Source of the DNA: Prorocentrum cordatum
Taxonomy: Eukaryota; Sar; Dinophyceae; Prorocentrales; Prorocentraceae
Assembly: GCA_963575745.1 (NCBI GenBank)
Contig: CAUYUJ010016904.1
Coordinates: 861,085 to 925,084, forward strand
Length of the DNA stretch: 64,000 nt
Reading direction: 5' to 3'
Shown: positions 1 through 14,100 of the stretch, piece by piece
Layout: every line of letters starts with the position of its first letter
How positions within the stretch are numbered: position 1 is the stretch's first letter
Notes under the pieces: generated by a model
What the model saw: the letters and a program-made list of their open reading frames with translations, nothing else
Database searches by the model: none
What the model was told of the DNA's origin: nothing
Made by a program: the position numbers and the translations under genes

Positions 1-1262
1 TTGATGCGTCCTCGTTGCTATGGGTTACTCGATGCCGTTCTGTGGGGTTGGGAAGCCGGGGCGAGGAGGGGGGTATCGGTCGGTTTTGGGCGAGAAATTG
101 TGCGAAGGGGGTCCCAAGAACAGAGTTTCCGTGGGGTGGGGATGCCGGGGCGAGGAGGGGTGTATCGGTCGGTTTGGGGCGAGAAATTTTGTGATGCTGG
201 GCCCCAAGAACAGAGTTTCCGTGGGGTGGGGATGCCAGGGCGAGGACGGGGGTATCGGTCGGTTTTGGGCGAGAAATTGTGTGGTGGGGGGTCCCAAGAA
301 CAGAGGCTCCGTGAGGCGGGGATGCCGGGGCGAGGAGGGGAGCATCGGTCGGTTTGGGGCGAATTTTTTTGTGATGGGGGGCCCCAAGAACAGAGGTTCG
401 TGGGGTGGGGATGCCGGGGCGAGGGGGGGGGTATCGGTTGGTTTGGGAGAGAAATTATGTGGTGGGGGGTCCCAAGAACAGAGGTTCCGTGAGGCGGGGA
501 TGCCGGGGCGAGGAGGGGAGCATCGGTCGGTTTGGGGCGGAAATTTTGTGATGGGGGGCCCCAAGCACAGAGGTCCGTGGGGTGGGGATGCTGGGGCGAG
601 GAGGGGGGTATCGGTTGGTTTGGGAGAGAAACTATGTGGTGGGGGGCCCCACAGAGGGGGGATGCCGGGGCGAGGAGGGGGGTATCGGTCGGCTTTGGGC
701 AATTTGTGAAGTGGAGGGTCCCAAGAACAGAGGTTCCGTGGGGTGTGGATGCAGGGGCGAGGGGGGGGGATCGGCTGGTTTGGGATGAGAAATTTTGTGG
801 TGGGGGGTCCCAAGAACGGTTCCGTGGGTGGGGATGCAGGGGCGAGGAGGAGGGTATCGGTAAGTTTTGGGCGAGATTTTGTGTGGTGGAGGGCCCCAAG
901 AACAGAGGTTCCGTGGGGTGGGGATGCCGGGGCGAGGAGGGGGTTATCGGTCGGTTTGGGGCGAATAAGTGTGTGGTGGGGGGTCCCAAGAACAGAGGTT
1001 CCGTGCAGTGGGATGCCGGGGCGAGGGGGGTATCGGTCGGTTTGGGGCGAAAAATTGCGTGGAGGGGGTTCTTAAGAACAGAGGCTCCGTGGGGCGGGGA
1101 TGCCGGGGCGAGGAGGGGGGTATCGGTCGGTTTGGGGCGAATAAGTGTGTGGTGGGGGGTCCCAAGAACAGAGGTTCTGTGGGGTGGGGATGCCGGGGCG
1201 AGAAAGGGGGATTTCGGTCGGTTTGGGGCGAGAAATTGTGTGGCGGTGGGCCCCAACGCCAT
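1..1262. repeat. 90-bp G-rich minisatellite array, about 14 units
   Basis: Tandem units of about 90 bp, each with CAAGAACAGAG, then CCGTGGGG, then GATGCCGGGGCGAGGAGGG, then a GGTCGGTTTGGGGCGA-like stretch. CAAGAACA recurs near 113, 204, 293, 383, 472, 721, 809, 897, 987 and 1161. Units differ by substitutions and small deletions. The long open frames on both strands are products of the repeat, not genes. The same unit family recurs at 30530-31740. It lies upstream of the first kinase exon and is probably intronic. Confidence 0.93.
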
Positions 1263-1816
1263 CTCACCCTTATCCGCGACTGCGGGGTGCTACGTATTTA
1301 CAGTTGGCGTCGCAAGCTCTTCTGGTAAAGCACATGTTTGGCACACCTCGTGTAACGGTTGGTTATGGGCGCATTGATTGTTGTTATGCGCAGCGCCGTG
1401 AGGCTTGTAGGGTACCGTGTCCATGGGAAGGTGAGTCTGTACATCTTGAGACTTATTGAGTGAATTTAATCGATGGATCCCTTCAGCACGACTCCCAAAG
1501 CAAGCACAATGCATGAATTGTATTGCATCGATGCCCTCCTGGAGTATTGGGGTCTCGTCGGGACCGCTCTCAGTCCTGCAGGGTGATGGGAAGCATCTTC
1601 GAATCATCTCGAATGCTAATGTTTTGTCAGATGCGACAGGTTTCTTCAAAATCGAGCCAGAGGGAGCTAGGATCGTGAGGCGGGCGGGGTCACAGGCGGC
1701 TATTGTTCTAGCGCTCGCAAAAACTCCAAAGGGGGTGGCGGACCTCGCTCTTGACCTCCTCGAGCCGTTGCGCCATTGCAATTACGAGGGACGCGTTGGA
1801 AATAATCGGCCCTCAG
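1263..1816. other. No gene seen; sequence before first visible kinase exon
   Basis: Unique-looking sequence with no protein resemblance to the kinase. It ends in CCTCAG directly before the exon at 1817, so it is probably the 3' part of an intron whose upstream exon lies left of the window. Confidence 0.5.
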
Positions 1817-2145
1817 GCGCGAGATATCTTTGAACGCAACTGCTCGCCGAGGACCCAGTGGTGAGATCATAGGGGTGATCGGAGTTGGACAGGATATCAC
1901 AGAGCTGAACCAGATTAGTGCGCAGAATGAAAGACTTGCCGCTGATTGGCAGCGGCTCATTGAAACTGCCAATGCGCCCATATTCGGAGTCGATGCCGAT
2001 GGCAACGTAAGCGAGTGGAATGCCAAATCTGCGGAGATCTCAGGCTATTCGAAGCAGGAGACGATCGGACGCCCGCTGGTGCGAGAGTTCATCACACCAG
2101 AACATCAGGAGAGGGTGAAGATGGTGCTCAACATGGCAATGACCG
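1817..2145 (+). CDS. Kinase exon A: end of one PAS plus PAS 1
   Basis: Starts after CCTCAG with the C-terminal PAS strand (RREISLNATARRG) and continues into a full PAS core (ETANAPIFGVD). It stops at ACC-G before a GTGTTCAG donor. Phase 1 junction. The upstream half of the first PAS must lie left of the window. Confidence 0.85.
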
Positions 2146-5100
2146 GTGTTCAGGGGCAGCGTTACGGGGGGACATGCTCATGGGGGAACCCCACTGATCG
2201 CCGAAACGGCCCGACAGCCCACCCCGCCCAGGAACGGGCAGATTCGCTATCGGGAGCTTGTCGCCGATCTATCGGCGATGTACCGCCGATTCCAGGTAGA
2301 TGCTCCCCCTCCCGAGCCAGACCATCCCTATCGTTGCCCATCAGGTGTGGAGACGGCGAACTTCGAGTTCCCCTTGGCAAAGAAGGACGGAACGCTTATC
2401 CACATTCTTTTAAATGCCACCACAAAGCGAGATGAGGTAGGTGCTGTTGTTGGCGTCCTTGGGGTAGGTCAGGATATCACGAACTTGCGAGCTGCGCTGA
2501 CCGAAAATTCACGTATCGCTGACGATCTGATGCGCGTGATCGATACTGCAAACGCGCCCATCCTGGGAATCGACACAGCAGGACGAATAACAGAGTGGAA
2601 TCAGAAGGCTGCTGATGTGTCCTGCTATGGGAAATCAGATGTTCTTGGAGAGTTGTTCGTGCAGAATCTTATCACCGAGGATTTTAGAGCCGACGTAAAC
2701 GAGGTGCTGACGAAGGCTTTGAACGGAGCCGACACGGCCAATTACACATTCCCATTGTACACCAAGGACGGCCGCAGACGAGAGATTTCACTAAATGCGA
2801 CTGCTCGCCGTGGTCCGAGGGGAGAGATCACAGGTGTGATCGGAGTAGGGCAGGACATCACTGAGCTCAATAGGATAAGTGCGCAAAACCAGCGCCTTGC
2901 TAACGAGTGGCAACGTTTCATTGAAACAGCAACCGCGCCAATTTTTGGGGTGGACTTGCAGGGGAAAGTCAACGAGTGGAATGCCAAAGCAGCTGAGATT
3001 TCAGGGTTCTCCAAGGAGGAGGCTATTGATCGCCCGTTCGTGAGAGAGTTTATCACAATAGAGCACCGTGAACGAGTGCATGAAGTCCTTACTCAAGCAA
3101 TTAACGGTGTGGAGGCAGCTGATTTCGAGTTCCCTCTGACAACTAAGGACGGCAGGCACATCAACATCTTGTTGAATGCCAGTACGAAGCGTGACGAACA
3201 CGGTGCTGTGAAGGGGGTGCTCGGTGTAGGCCAAGATATTACAAACTTGAGAAAAGCCCTCACAGAAAATTCTCGTATTGCAGATGATCTGACACGGCTG
3301 ATCGACACAGCGAACGCACCAATCTTGGGCATCGACACGTTGGGACGGGTGACCGAATGGAACCAGAAGGCTGCCGAGGTGTCTGGTTACAGCAAGGAGG
3401 ATTCGTTGGGCAAGGGTTTCGTGGACTCCTTCATATCTGAAGAATTCCGCGAGGATGTGCGTCAGGATTGCGCTTTTTGACAAGCCCGCGCGCAGCAATA
3501 CATGTTGCTAGGCGTGCGTTCACTGCTCAAGCACATTATGGTCACGTGTGAATGCATCTGCAGGTTTCATGGTGTTTGCCCTTGAGTGCAAACACGCAGC
3601 GAAGGACCGCCTTCATCCAGCAATTCCCTTGCACTTGGAACGCATCCTTTAGATAGTGCTGCTAGGACATATTTCTAGATTTGAATGGCCTCCGGCCTGT
3701 GCCGCCGATCTGCTGCGCTCCTGGTGTTTAAGGGCCGCCACGGCGTAACGAGGACCGAAGAGGTTCCATGTTCGAGGTGCTCGTAGGTCCTCGTTGGTTC
3801 TCAGTTTAGCGGTTTCGCTTCGGAGCAATCAGCGGCTGGCACCGAATTGACAACAACAGGAAAGTCAACAGGCACAGATTTTCTCAGGACCCAGTCCAGG
3901 ACCCTACGGACAATCAGCGAGAAGACAACAGAACGGTGTGGCAGGGATCGTATGAGCAACCACCAGGAAGTGACTAGATGTGCGGCGTAGTTGGGACCCA
4001 GTGGCAGGGACACTGTGGTCAGTCATTCGTAAGCCATCAGACATGACCATCTAGATAAAGGCCCAGATGAGTGTTCCTCAGTAAAAGCATCGATTGGGAA
4101 CTTGTCGGTGTTCAAAGTCATGAGTGTCGATGAAATGTGTCTGACTAGCGCTTGTATGCTCTTCATTTTTATGTACTGACTTTTGATGTGCGCTCTGTTT
4201 GTATTAATGTGTGACTCTTCTGACGTGCACTGATTTTGCTGCTTGTGGCGATCCAGTTATCGACTTGCCTTCGGCCCAGCCCGCCATCGTTCCTGGATTG
4301 TGGGTCAGTCTTTTCAGGGATGCTTATTTGGGTTTATTCGGAGGGCTCTGGGGGGCCTCGGGGGAGAGTGCTGGGGCCTCTTGGGAGCCTCTTGGGGACC
4401 TCTTGGGGCTTCCTGGGGGCCCCTTGGGGCTTTCCTGGTGCCTCTTGGAGCCTTTGGAGGGCCTCTTGGGGCCTCCTGGGGCTACTTGGGGCCGAGGGCT
4501 CAAAATGATTGTTCGCGTCCCTCGTCTGGGCCCCTCTTGGAGCCGTCTTGGGAGCCTCTTGGGCCGTCTTGGGGCTCTCTTGTGCCGTTTGGTTGCCCTC
4601 TTGGAGGCATCTTGGGCTGTTTTGGGGCGATCTTGGGGGCTTCTTGGGCCGTCTCGCAGCGCCGGGAAGCCGAACAGGCGAGAACGCCAATATCCTTCAA
4701 ATACCTGAGGATAATCCATGATTTGGGCTTTTCGGGGCCGTAATGGGGGGGGGCTTTGGCTCGCTTTGAGAGGCCTCTTGGGACGTCTTGTGCACTTTGT
4801 CGGGCCGACTGGAGGCCATCTTCGTCATCTTGGACCGACTGTTCGGCGATTCGGGGCCTTCTTTGACCGTGCTGGGGGCCTCTTGAGACCCTCTTGTGAC
4901 CCATCGTGGGGCCCTCTTGGCTCCGAAAGGGTCACGCGAGAGGACGTGGGGACCCGCGGGGGGCACGCGGGAGACTCCGATATATTTGAGAGTTCGTTGT
5001 CTGGGCACCTTCAACGAATCCTCTGGATTGAGGACTGAGGCATGAGGGATTCGGCAAAGGGCCTAAGAACCCTCCAACTCGTGCCTCAGGGCACGGTGGC

Positions 5101-8100
5101 TGATACACATCTTTCTTTCTGTCCCCATTAAATAATTTCGTTTGTGCTCTCATCCGTTCCTCCGTTCTTGCCTTCGTTTCCACCTCCCTTCCATCCTCCT
5201 CCTATCCCCCTTCCAGTGTGCTTGTCTCGCTTCGTTCTGCTCTTGCATCCCTCCTGCACGTCCCTTGCCCCCGCCCGACACTCTTCTCTCGCCCTGCCCC
5301 GACACCCTGGCAACGTGTCTGTCACCTGTGCTGGTGCACCAACCTACCAGGTGTTGGATGCCGCGCTCTCTGGGAAGGACACGGCGAACTACACCTGGAC
5401 GCTCTTCACCAAGGATGGCCGCAGACGAGACATCAATTTGAATGCGACTGCCCGTCGGGGACCTCTCGGCGAGATCATCGGAGTGATCGGCGTGGGCCAA
5501 GACCTCACGGAGCTCAAGCAGATCAGCGCGCAGCACGAGCGCCTTGCGGCAGACTGGCAGCGCCTGGTCGAGACGGCCAACGCGCCCATCTTCGGCGTCA
5601 ACGCGGACGGCAACGTGAACGAATGGAACTCCAAGGCCGCCGAGATCTCCGGCTTCTCTAAGGAGGAGACCATGGGACGACCGTTGGTGCGCGATTTCAT
5701 CAACCCGGAGCACCGCGAGAGAGTCCAGGCGTTCGGAGGTTGACAGAAATTCCACCCCGCCAAGCCGATTATCGGCGGCGCGCCGGCGGGGGAAGACAGA
5801 TCGGGCGGGCGTTCTGAGAAGTTTTGACTCCATAGAAGCGTTAGTTAGAAAGTTTCTCAGAAGGCCGGGGACCTTCTGAGCCTGCTGGAAAGGCCCGCCC
5901 CCCCTGCCTTCCCCCTGGGCGCGCCGCCGACCCACCCTGCCAAGTCGATTACAGCTAAGGCACCGAAATAAGGGCCAGTTCTGGTTTGGAACGGGCTCGC
6001 TGCTCTTTGGGTAGTTACTTCCGTGGCTTTCCTTCAAGCGCTCTTCGTGGACCCAGTCGTAGATGTGGCCCAAAACATTCGCCTGGCGAAGGACCCAGCC
6101 ATATGCAGTTGTGAGTGACGGTGTTGCAGTATCGTCTTCGGTGGAGCTCCCTATCGGGCCACGAAGCGTGTGAGTGTGCCGACATGGGTGCGGCGGGCGC
6201 ATGCGAACGTAGCCATTGGGGCCTTCGGTGGAACTCCCCCCTTACGGGGCCTCGAAACGTGTGACGGGTGTGCCAGCATGGGTGCGGCTGGCGCATGCGA
6301 ACGCAGCCATTGTGTGGGGGGGCTTTCGAGATGGGTGCGGCGGGCGCATGCGAATGCAACCATTGTGGCCTTCGGTAGAGTTTCCAGTGGGGCCACGAAG
6401 CGTGTGAGGGATGTGCCGAAATTCGTGCGGCTGGCACATGCGGGCGCAGCCACTGGAGCCATCGTTGGAACTCCTTGTGGGGCCACAAGGCTTGTGAGGG
6501 GTGTGCCGAGATGGGTGCCGCGAGCGCATGCGAACGCAGCCATTTGGGCCTCCGGTGGAGCTCCCTATCGGGCCACGAAGCGTGTGAGGGTGTGCAATCA
6601 TGTGTGCGGCGGGCGCATGTGAACGCAGCGGTTGGGGCTTTCGGTGGAGCTCTTTCTGGTGCCACGAAACGTATGAGGGGTGTGCCGACATGGTTTCGCC
6701 TGGCGCATGCCAACGCAGCCACAGGGGCCTTCGGTGGAGCTCCTCACGGGGGCACGAAACGTGTGGGGAGGCTCCCGACATGAGTGCGGCGGGCCCATGC
6801 GAACGCAGCCACTTGGGCCATCGGTGGAGCTCTCTATGGGGCCACGAAGCGTGTGAGGGGTGTGCCGAAGTGAGAGAGGTGACGGCATGCGAATCCAGCC
6901 ACTGCTGAGGCCGCCTTAGGTGTAGCTCCCTATGGGGCCACGAAGCGTGTGAGGGGTTTGCCAAAGTGAGGGAGGGGAGTGGTGGCATGCGAATGCAGCC
7001 ATTGTGGCCTTCGGTGGAGGTCCCCATAGGGCCACGAAAACGTATGAGGGGTGTGCCGAAATCGGTGCTGAAGGCGCATGGGGCCTTCAGTGGAGCTCCC
7101 TCCCCCTATGGGGGCACGAAACGTGTGAGGGGTGTGCCAAAATGAGGGAGGTGGTGGCATGCGAACGGAGCTATTGGAGCCTTCGTTGGAGCTCCCTATC
7201 AGGCCACGAAACGTGTAAGGGGTGTGCCAGAGTGATGGAGGTAGCGGCATGCGTACGCAGCCACTGGGGCTTTCGGTCGAGCTCCTTATGGGGCCACGAA
7301 GCGTGTGAAGGGGTATGCCAAAGGGGAGGGGGTGGCGGCATGCGAACACAGCGGTTGGGTCCTTGGGTGAAGCTCCTTGCGGGGCAAAAATCCGTGTGAG
7401 GGGTGTGCCAAAGTGAGGGGGTGACGGCATGCGAACGCAGCCATTGAAGCTTTAGGTGGAGCTCCATATGGGGCCATGGAACGTGTGAGGGGCGTGCCAA
7501 AGGGAGGGGGGGGGGCGGCGGCATGCGAACGCAGCCACTGGGCCCTTAGATGTAGCTCCCTATCGGCCCACGAAACGTGTGAGGGGCGTGCCAACGTGAG
7601 GGAGGTGGCGGCATGCGAACGCAGCCGCTGGGGCCTTCGGTGGAGCTTCCTATGGGGCCACGAAATGTGTGAGGGGCCTCTTGGGCAGTCCTGAGGCCAT
7701 CTTGGAGGCCTCTTGGGCGCTGTGGGGGCGATCTTGGGGGCCTCTTGGGCCGTCTTGGGTCGTCGGAAGGCCGAGAAGAAGCGAATGCCAATATCTTTCA
7801 CAAACCTACGGGAAATCAATGATTTGGGCCTCTTCGGGCCCTCCTGAAGGACCTCTGGGAGGCCTCTTAGGCCGTCTTGGAGGCCTCTGGGGGGCCTCTT
7901 GGGCTTGGACCATCTTATGCGAACTTGGAGGCCATCTGGGACCATCTTGGAGGCCATCTTGAGCCAACATGGCCATCTTAGAGGCCATTTTGAGCCGTCT
8001 TGGAGGATTTTGTGGGGACGCTGAGGTGATTTACGCGGCTTTCTGGGACCCCAGCGAAACGGGCCGAAGGCCCAGGGTGAGTTTCTTTTGGACAAGAACT

Positions 8101-11100
8101 AAAACCGATAATTAGGATTCGGCACGCCAGGTACCCCTGCGATGAATCGACAGGGGGCGGCGGATCCAGTGGCTTTTGGCCTATCCCGCCACCGTGCGTT
8201 GGTCGTGGGTCAGATGCGTCTTGGATGCCTCTCAGAGGCCGCCGGGAGGCTTCTCAGTGGCCTTTGGCCTATCCCGCCACCGTGCCTTGGTCGTGGGTCA
8301 GAGACGTTTTTGATGCCTCTCGGAGGCCTCGTGGAGGCTTCTTCGGAGTTTCTTGACCTCTTCGGATTTTCCTTGGAGCCTCTGGGGAGATTGGGAGGAA
8401 GGGCTCGAAATCGCAATCCGGGACCCCCCGTGGGGCTGCAGTAAAGGTTTATTAGGATTCCTTTGGGGGCCTGTCGGGCCGTCTTGGAGCTTTCTTAGGC
8501 CTTCTTTGGGCTCTCCGCAGAATATGTTGTGCTGTCTTGGGGCGATGTCGGTTGCCTCTTGGGCACTCTTAGGCACTCTGAGGCCCAGAAAGGTGAGGAC
8601 ACCAATACGTTACCGAGGATCCCCGCATAGTTTGCTTATTTTTGATGTACTGATATCGTATGTTGCGGCGGTACTTCCCCCCCCCAGCAGCTTCGGAACT
8701 CACACGCCTGATCGGCGGTTATGCCTCGCCACTCTAAGCTACTCTGGCTCTTACTGTCCATCCTGCTCTCGTAGGTCAACAGGTTAGACTCAGACGCTGT
8801 TCCTCCTTCGGTTTCGCCGGCGGGGGCGGGACCCCCATGTCCAAATGTTTTCCATTTCCTAAATTTGAGACGTAGTTTACCCCCATGCCCGAACCTCTCA
8901 CCATGGAGTTCGTTCTTGCGCAGAAGCTGTACCCCAAGGGTTCCTCGGCGCTCGCCAAAATTATTGTCCTTGTGGGCGGGCCCAATGGGTTCAACGTTGC
9001 AGTCACCCCCGTGATGTCCAGGCTGTACTTATAGAGGCGTTGAACGGCGACGAGACAGCGAATTTTGAGCTACCGCTCGACACAAAGAGCGGGCAGCGTT
9101 TATGCATTCTTCTGAACGCGACAACAAGGAGGGACGAAAATGGTGACGTTGTCGGTATGTTGGGCGTCGGCCAAGATATCACCAATTTGCGAGCAGCATT
9201 GACCGACAACCAGCGTATTGCTGATGATCTAACGCGATTGATTGACACTGCAAACGCACCTATTTTTGGGATCGACCCAGGAGGTTGTGTCAATGAGTGG
9301 AATCAAAAGGCTGCTGAGATATCTGGATACACCAAATCTGAAAGTTATGGGAAAGATTTCGTCGATCTGTTTGTTTGTAGTGAATTCCGGGCAGAAATCC
9401 ACCAGGTACTCACGGAAGCCCTTGATGGGGTCTATACTGCGAATTTCACTTTCCCACTCCATACTAAAGACGGCAGCAGGCGAGAAATATCCCTAAATGC
9501 AACAGCTCGCCGCGGAACGACTGGAGAAGTCAATGGTGTAATCGGCGTCGGGCAGGACATGACGGATTTCGAGCGAAGCCGAGCAGAGCAACGGACCATC
9601 GCCGAAGATTTGCAGCGACTTATCGAGAGTGCAAATGCGCCTATCATCGGTGTCGATGTCGAGGGCAACGTGACAGAATGGAACACGAAAGCTGTCAAGC
9701 TGACTGGATTCTCGCGAGAAGAAGTCCTAGGCCACCACTTAGTCAATGAGTTCATCACTCCAGAGTACGTGCCCAAAGTTCGCGACGTTCTGACCCAAGC
9801 CTGCAACGGAGTGGACACTGCGAACTTCGAGGTCCCATTGATTACCAAAGATGGCAAGCGGGTGGACATGTTGTTAAATGCCACTGCGCGTTTGGATGCC
9901 AACGGCAGCGTAACAGGCGTTGTTATGGTTGGGCAAGACATTACAAGATTACGTGAGGCAGTGAATGAGGTGGAATCGGCCGCTGGTGATTTGGAGCGTC
10001 TGATCGACACTGCAAATGCTCCAATTTTTGGGGTCAACACGCATGGGAGAATCACGCAGTGGAACCAGAAGACAGCCACGATCACCGGCTTCCGAAGAGA
10101 GGAAGCGGAAGGAAAGCCTTTTGTGGACGAGTTTATTCTGCCAGAATTCAGAGAGGAAGTTCGGAGAGTCATTGACATGGCACTCTCAGGCCACGATACG
10201 GCGAACTATGAGGTGACGATTGTGACGAAGGACGGTTACAGGCGTTTTATCTTGCTCAACGCTACAACTCGACGCAACGCGGATGGCGACATCACAGGTG
10301 TGATAAGTGTTGGCCAAGATATTTCTGACTTGAAAAAACTTATGCTTGAACATCAACGCGTCGCTGATGATTGGGCTCGCTTGATTGAAACGGCCAACGC
10401 TCCCATATTTGGCGTCAACGTTGACCTGAAGGTGACAATTTGGAACAGGATTGCTGCCGAGTTATCTGGTTATTCTAAGGATGAGGCTCTCGGTTTGCCC
10501 TTGGTGGAGCACTTTATCACGGAGGAGTACAAAGTGCAGGTCGCTCAGGTGCTCTCCCTTGCTTGCCAGGGAACGGACACGTCTAACTTCGAATTCCCTC
10601 TTCTTACGAAAGATGGAAAGCAAATCGTTAGCCAGTTGCGCTGTCGCGCGAACCTGATCGGACAAGAACGGGAAACGCCGATTTTGTCAATTTGTTTCGT
10701 AGGGAGAAAGAAGTACAGGATGATGGCGACGACAGGGCGGCGGATGACGAGGATGATAACGTGGATGACGGGGAGGGCAGCGAGGGGAGCAGGAGGACAA
10801 CAAGGAAGAAGACAAGCACACGGACGAGGAGGAGATGGAGGACGAGTACGAGGAGGAATGAAACAGAGAAAAAGAGGAGGAGGAGGAGGAGGAGGAGGAG
10901 GAGAAGAAGCAGGAGGAGGAAGACGACGAAGGAGGATGGTCAGGAGCACGAGGAAAGGGACGTCGGAAAGGGGGGTATCCATGATCTTTTGATGCTATTT
11001 TGGGTGGTTGTTGGGGCTGCTTGGACCTATCTTGGGGCATCGTGCGGTCTTCGTGGGTTGCCTGGCCGTGTCTTGGAGAACTTTGGAGGCTCTCGCAGGC

Positions 11101-14100
11101 CGTCTTGGCGCCATCTTGAGCCGTCTGGGGGCTCTCTTGGGCAGTCTGGGGTCCTCCCCGGGCGCTCTTGGGGACACCTTGTGGCCCGCTGTAGGTCCAT
11201 GGGGGGGCCTCTGGGGGCTCTGTTGGGCCACGGTGAGCCCAACCCAAGAGCGATGCCAAGACGATGTTGGTTCAGAGCCCCTTCCGAAACCATGCAATGA
11301 TGTCCCGATCGAAACCGCGTTGGTTGAGAAGCTTGTCTTGGCATGAACGGGATGCATGTGACATCGAAAAGCGTGCAATGAACGTGCCCCAACGTTGAGG
11401 TAAAGTGTAGCATAGGCGTAATTCCCGAACGTCCACAGGGGGTATCAAGTGGAACTCGCTACCCGCGCAAATTCAGACGTGGCGCTGAACTGGCGCAGGT
11501 AGTAGAGTGCTCCTGGTCTTGGTTCGGACCACCTGGGGCAGCTCGCCCCCCTCCTGGGATGAGGCCCGCAAATCCGCGTGACTGCAGTGCGTGCTGAAAT
11601 CACGCAAGTTTCTCGCCACCGTCCTGATCGGCGTCGGCGTCATCGTCAGTATAAGCATCACGAGCGATATCATCAATACCACCGCCATCACCACGTCCAC
11701 CATCATCAACGCCAATATCAGCATCTTCACTGTCGCTTGATATGTTCTAAAAGCTGCCCGACGGGATGCTTGATGAGGTCTTGGAAAACACGCATGTTGC
11801 TAAGCAAACGTGCTGGACAACACCCAATGTTGTTCAAAGACTATGCTTCCTGGGTCGTCTTCGGACCTCCCCCCCACCAACCCCGCAGGCAGCAGGTGCA
11901 GTTCACTACCTGCACAAGTTCAGGAAACAACAATATTGAAGGGAGCGCGCGAAGCCCTAGGAAGAACCGCAAACGACGGCTGTACTTACAGCCTCTGGAG
12001 TGCAGCGAGATGTCGCACGATTAAGTCCCTGCTAGTGTCCTGGCTCCCCGTCGGCATCACCATCATCATCACCACCAGCATCGCCATCGTCACGATCGCC
12101 AACGTTACCACCATAATCATCACCATCATCATCTTGAGAACCAGCATCAGCAGCATCAGCGTCAGCATCAGCGTCAGCACCAACGTCAGCCGTTTGACCA
12201 TACTCTGATACCTACACGACCACCCTTCGGGTGATGAGGTTGTGGGGGGGGGGCAGGGGGGAACCAACATCTTACTCAATCGATCTCACTATCGATCTCA
12301 CCCAACGGGACACCACGGGACATTTGTCGATCTCATTATCGATCTTATTACCGATCTCACTTTTTGGGACACCACGGGACACCGCGGGACACCTCTCGAT
12401 CTTATTATCGATCTCACTATCGATCTCACTCAACGCGACACCACGGGACACCTCGGGACTCACTATCGATCTCACTATCGATCTCACTCAACGCGACACC
12501 ACGGGACACCTCGGGACTCACTATCGATCTCACGATCGATCTCACTCAACGGGACACCACAGGACACCACGGGACACCATTTGACACCTGTCGATCACAT
12601 TATCTATCTCACGATCGATCTCACTTTTTGGGACACCACGGGACACCTCGGGGCACCATATCGAATTCAGCATCGATCTCACTATCGATCTCACTCAACG
12701 GGACACCACGGGACACCTGTCGATCTCACTATCGATCTCATTATCGATCTCACTTTTTGGGGCACCACGTGACACCACGGGATACCTCGGGGCACCACAT
12801 CGATCTCACTATCGATTTCACTATCGATCCCACTATCGATCTCACCCAACGGGAGACCATGGGACACCGCGGGACACCGCGAGCCATCGCCGGACGGGCG
12901 GGCGGGGGAGAATCATTTGTCTTGACTTCGCCTTAGCAACTGCGCAAACCACGGGACACCACAGGACACCATGGGGCACCGCGGGACACCGCGAGCCACC
13001 GCCGGACTGGCGGGCGGGGGAGAATCAGTTGTTTTGACTTCGCCATAGCAGCGGCGGGTTCATTCCTCTCGCGCGCCCACGCAGCTTCGCCTCGCCCGCA
13101 CGCACGACACGAACGAAACGAACGATTTCCCGCTTGGGTGTCTCCGTTCCACTGCGATCTCACCCCCCAACCCCCGATGTTCGAAGACCCTCAGTGTAAT
13201 ACGTAGATGTGAGAATGTCTCGAGCGAAACGCTGACGCTTAAGTAGACGTGTGTGAAAACCGTGTGTGTGTGTTTTCATCAGCTTGCCTGTCCGAGCGCA
13301 TGGTTCGAGGATACGTCGAGCGAAACGCTTGCTGTTGAACAAACGTGTGAAAACTAACGCTGGTGCTTCGATGATCTCGGTTGTCGGGCCATCTTGGGTG
13401 TCTTCTAAGAGAGCCCAAAAAGATATAGCAAACCAGCTATTTCAACAGCTCGCGTTCTCATATGGTCTCAGGCGAGAGCTCCATGTTTGATGATCGGAGC
13501 ATTGCGCGAGCCATTTCAGCTGTTCATTTGTTATCGAGGATGTCGCAGGCGAAACCTTGATGTTTAAACATGGGAGGTCTTGAAGCAGCTGTTTCAATAT
13601 CCCGGTTTTTCGAGAATGTCTCTGCGTTGACTTTAGGCTCGGGGAGGCTCGGGTCAGGGAACCATAATCATGACAGAAGGGGACGCCCGCGCGCGCTCGC
13701 AGGGACTGCGCGCATCAGAGCGCGCAATTGGATCGTGCGAGCAAAGCGCGTTGGCGACAGCGGTTGCTGTTGGTTTGTTTCTTGCTTGTGTGCTGCTTGA
13801 TGGCCGGGCAGCGCGGAGAGCTCTTCATCGAAGAGTTCTTAGATTGGAGGGTCGATTCCTCCGAGCGCGAGTCCCTTTCTGCGCTCGTGCAGAGAGAGGG
13901 ACTGGAGTCGGCTGGCGATTTAGCGCATTTGTTTTGCTCGACGGACGAGGCGGAGCAGTGTGGAGTGCCCACGGCCTGGGCCGTGGCTCGGGACGTGGCG
14001 CGGGTGACGCCGTGGCTGGTGCCCGCGCATGGCATTTGCGCGGAGGGGCGATTTGGCGGCGCGGCGGCGGCCGCCGCGCCCGCCGTGAGCGCGGGGGCCG

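Noticed and set aside
18-1262. Long minus-strand open frame rich in Pro, Ser and His
   Set aside because: It is the antisense reading of the 90-bp tandem array; the same effect occurs at 30355-32128.
1-1262. Regular spaced repeats as a possible CRISPR array
   Set aside because: Units are tandem over their full length with no distinct spacers, and the host is eukaryotic.
4211-4743. Gly-Ala-Ser-Trp-Leu repeat proteins
   Set aside because: The same peptide pattern appears wherever the CTTGGGGCCTC island occurs, in several frames.
1817-10617. Bacterial contamination, because of PAS-histidine kinase content
   Set aside because: The coding sequence is split by introns and lies amid eukaryotic-style repeats.
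10618-10992. C-terminal extension of kinase exon D
   Set aside because: The frame stays open but leaves the PAS pattern mid-domain and runs into a GGA tract; the missing half-repeat is at 33213.
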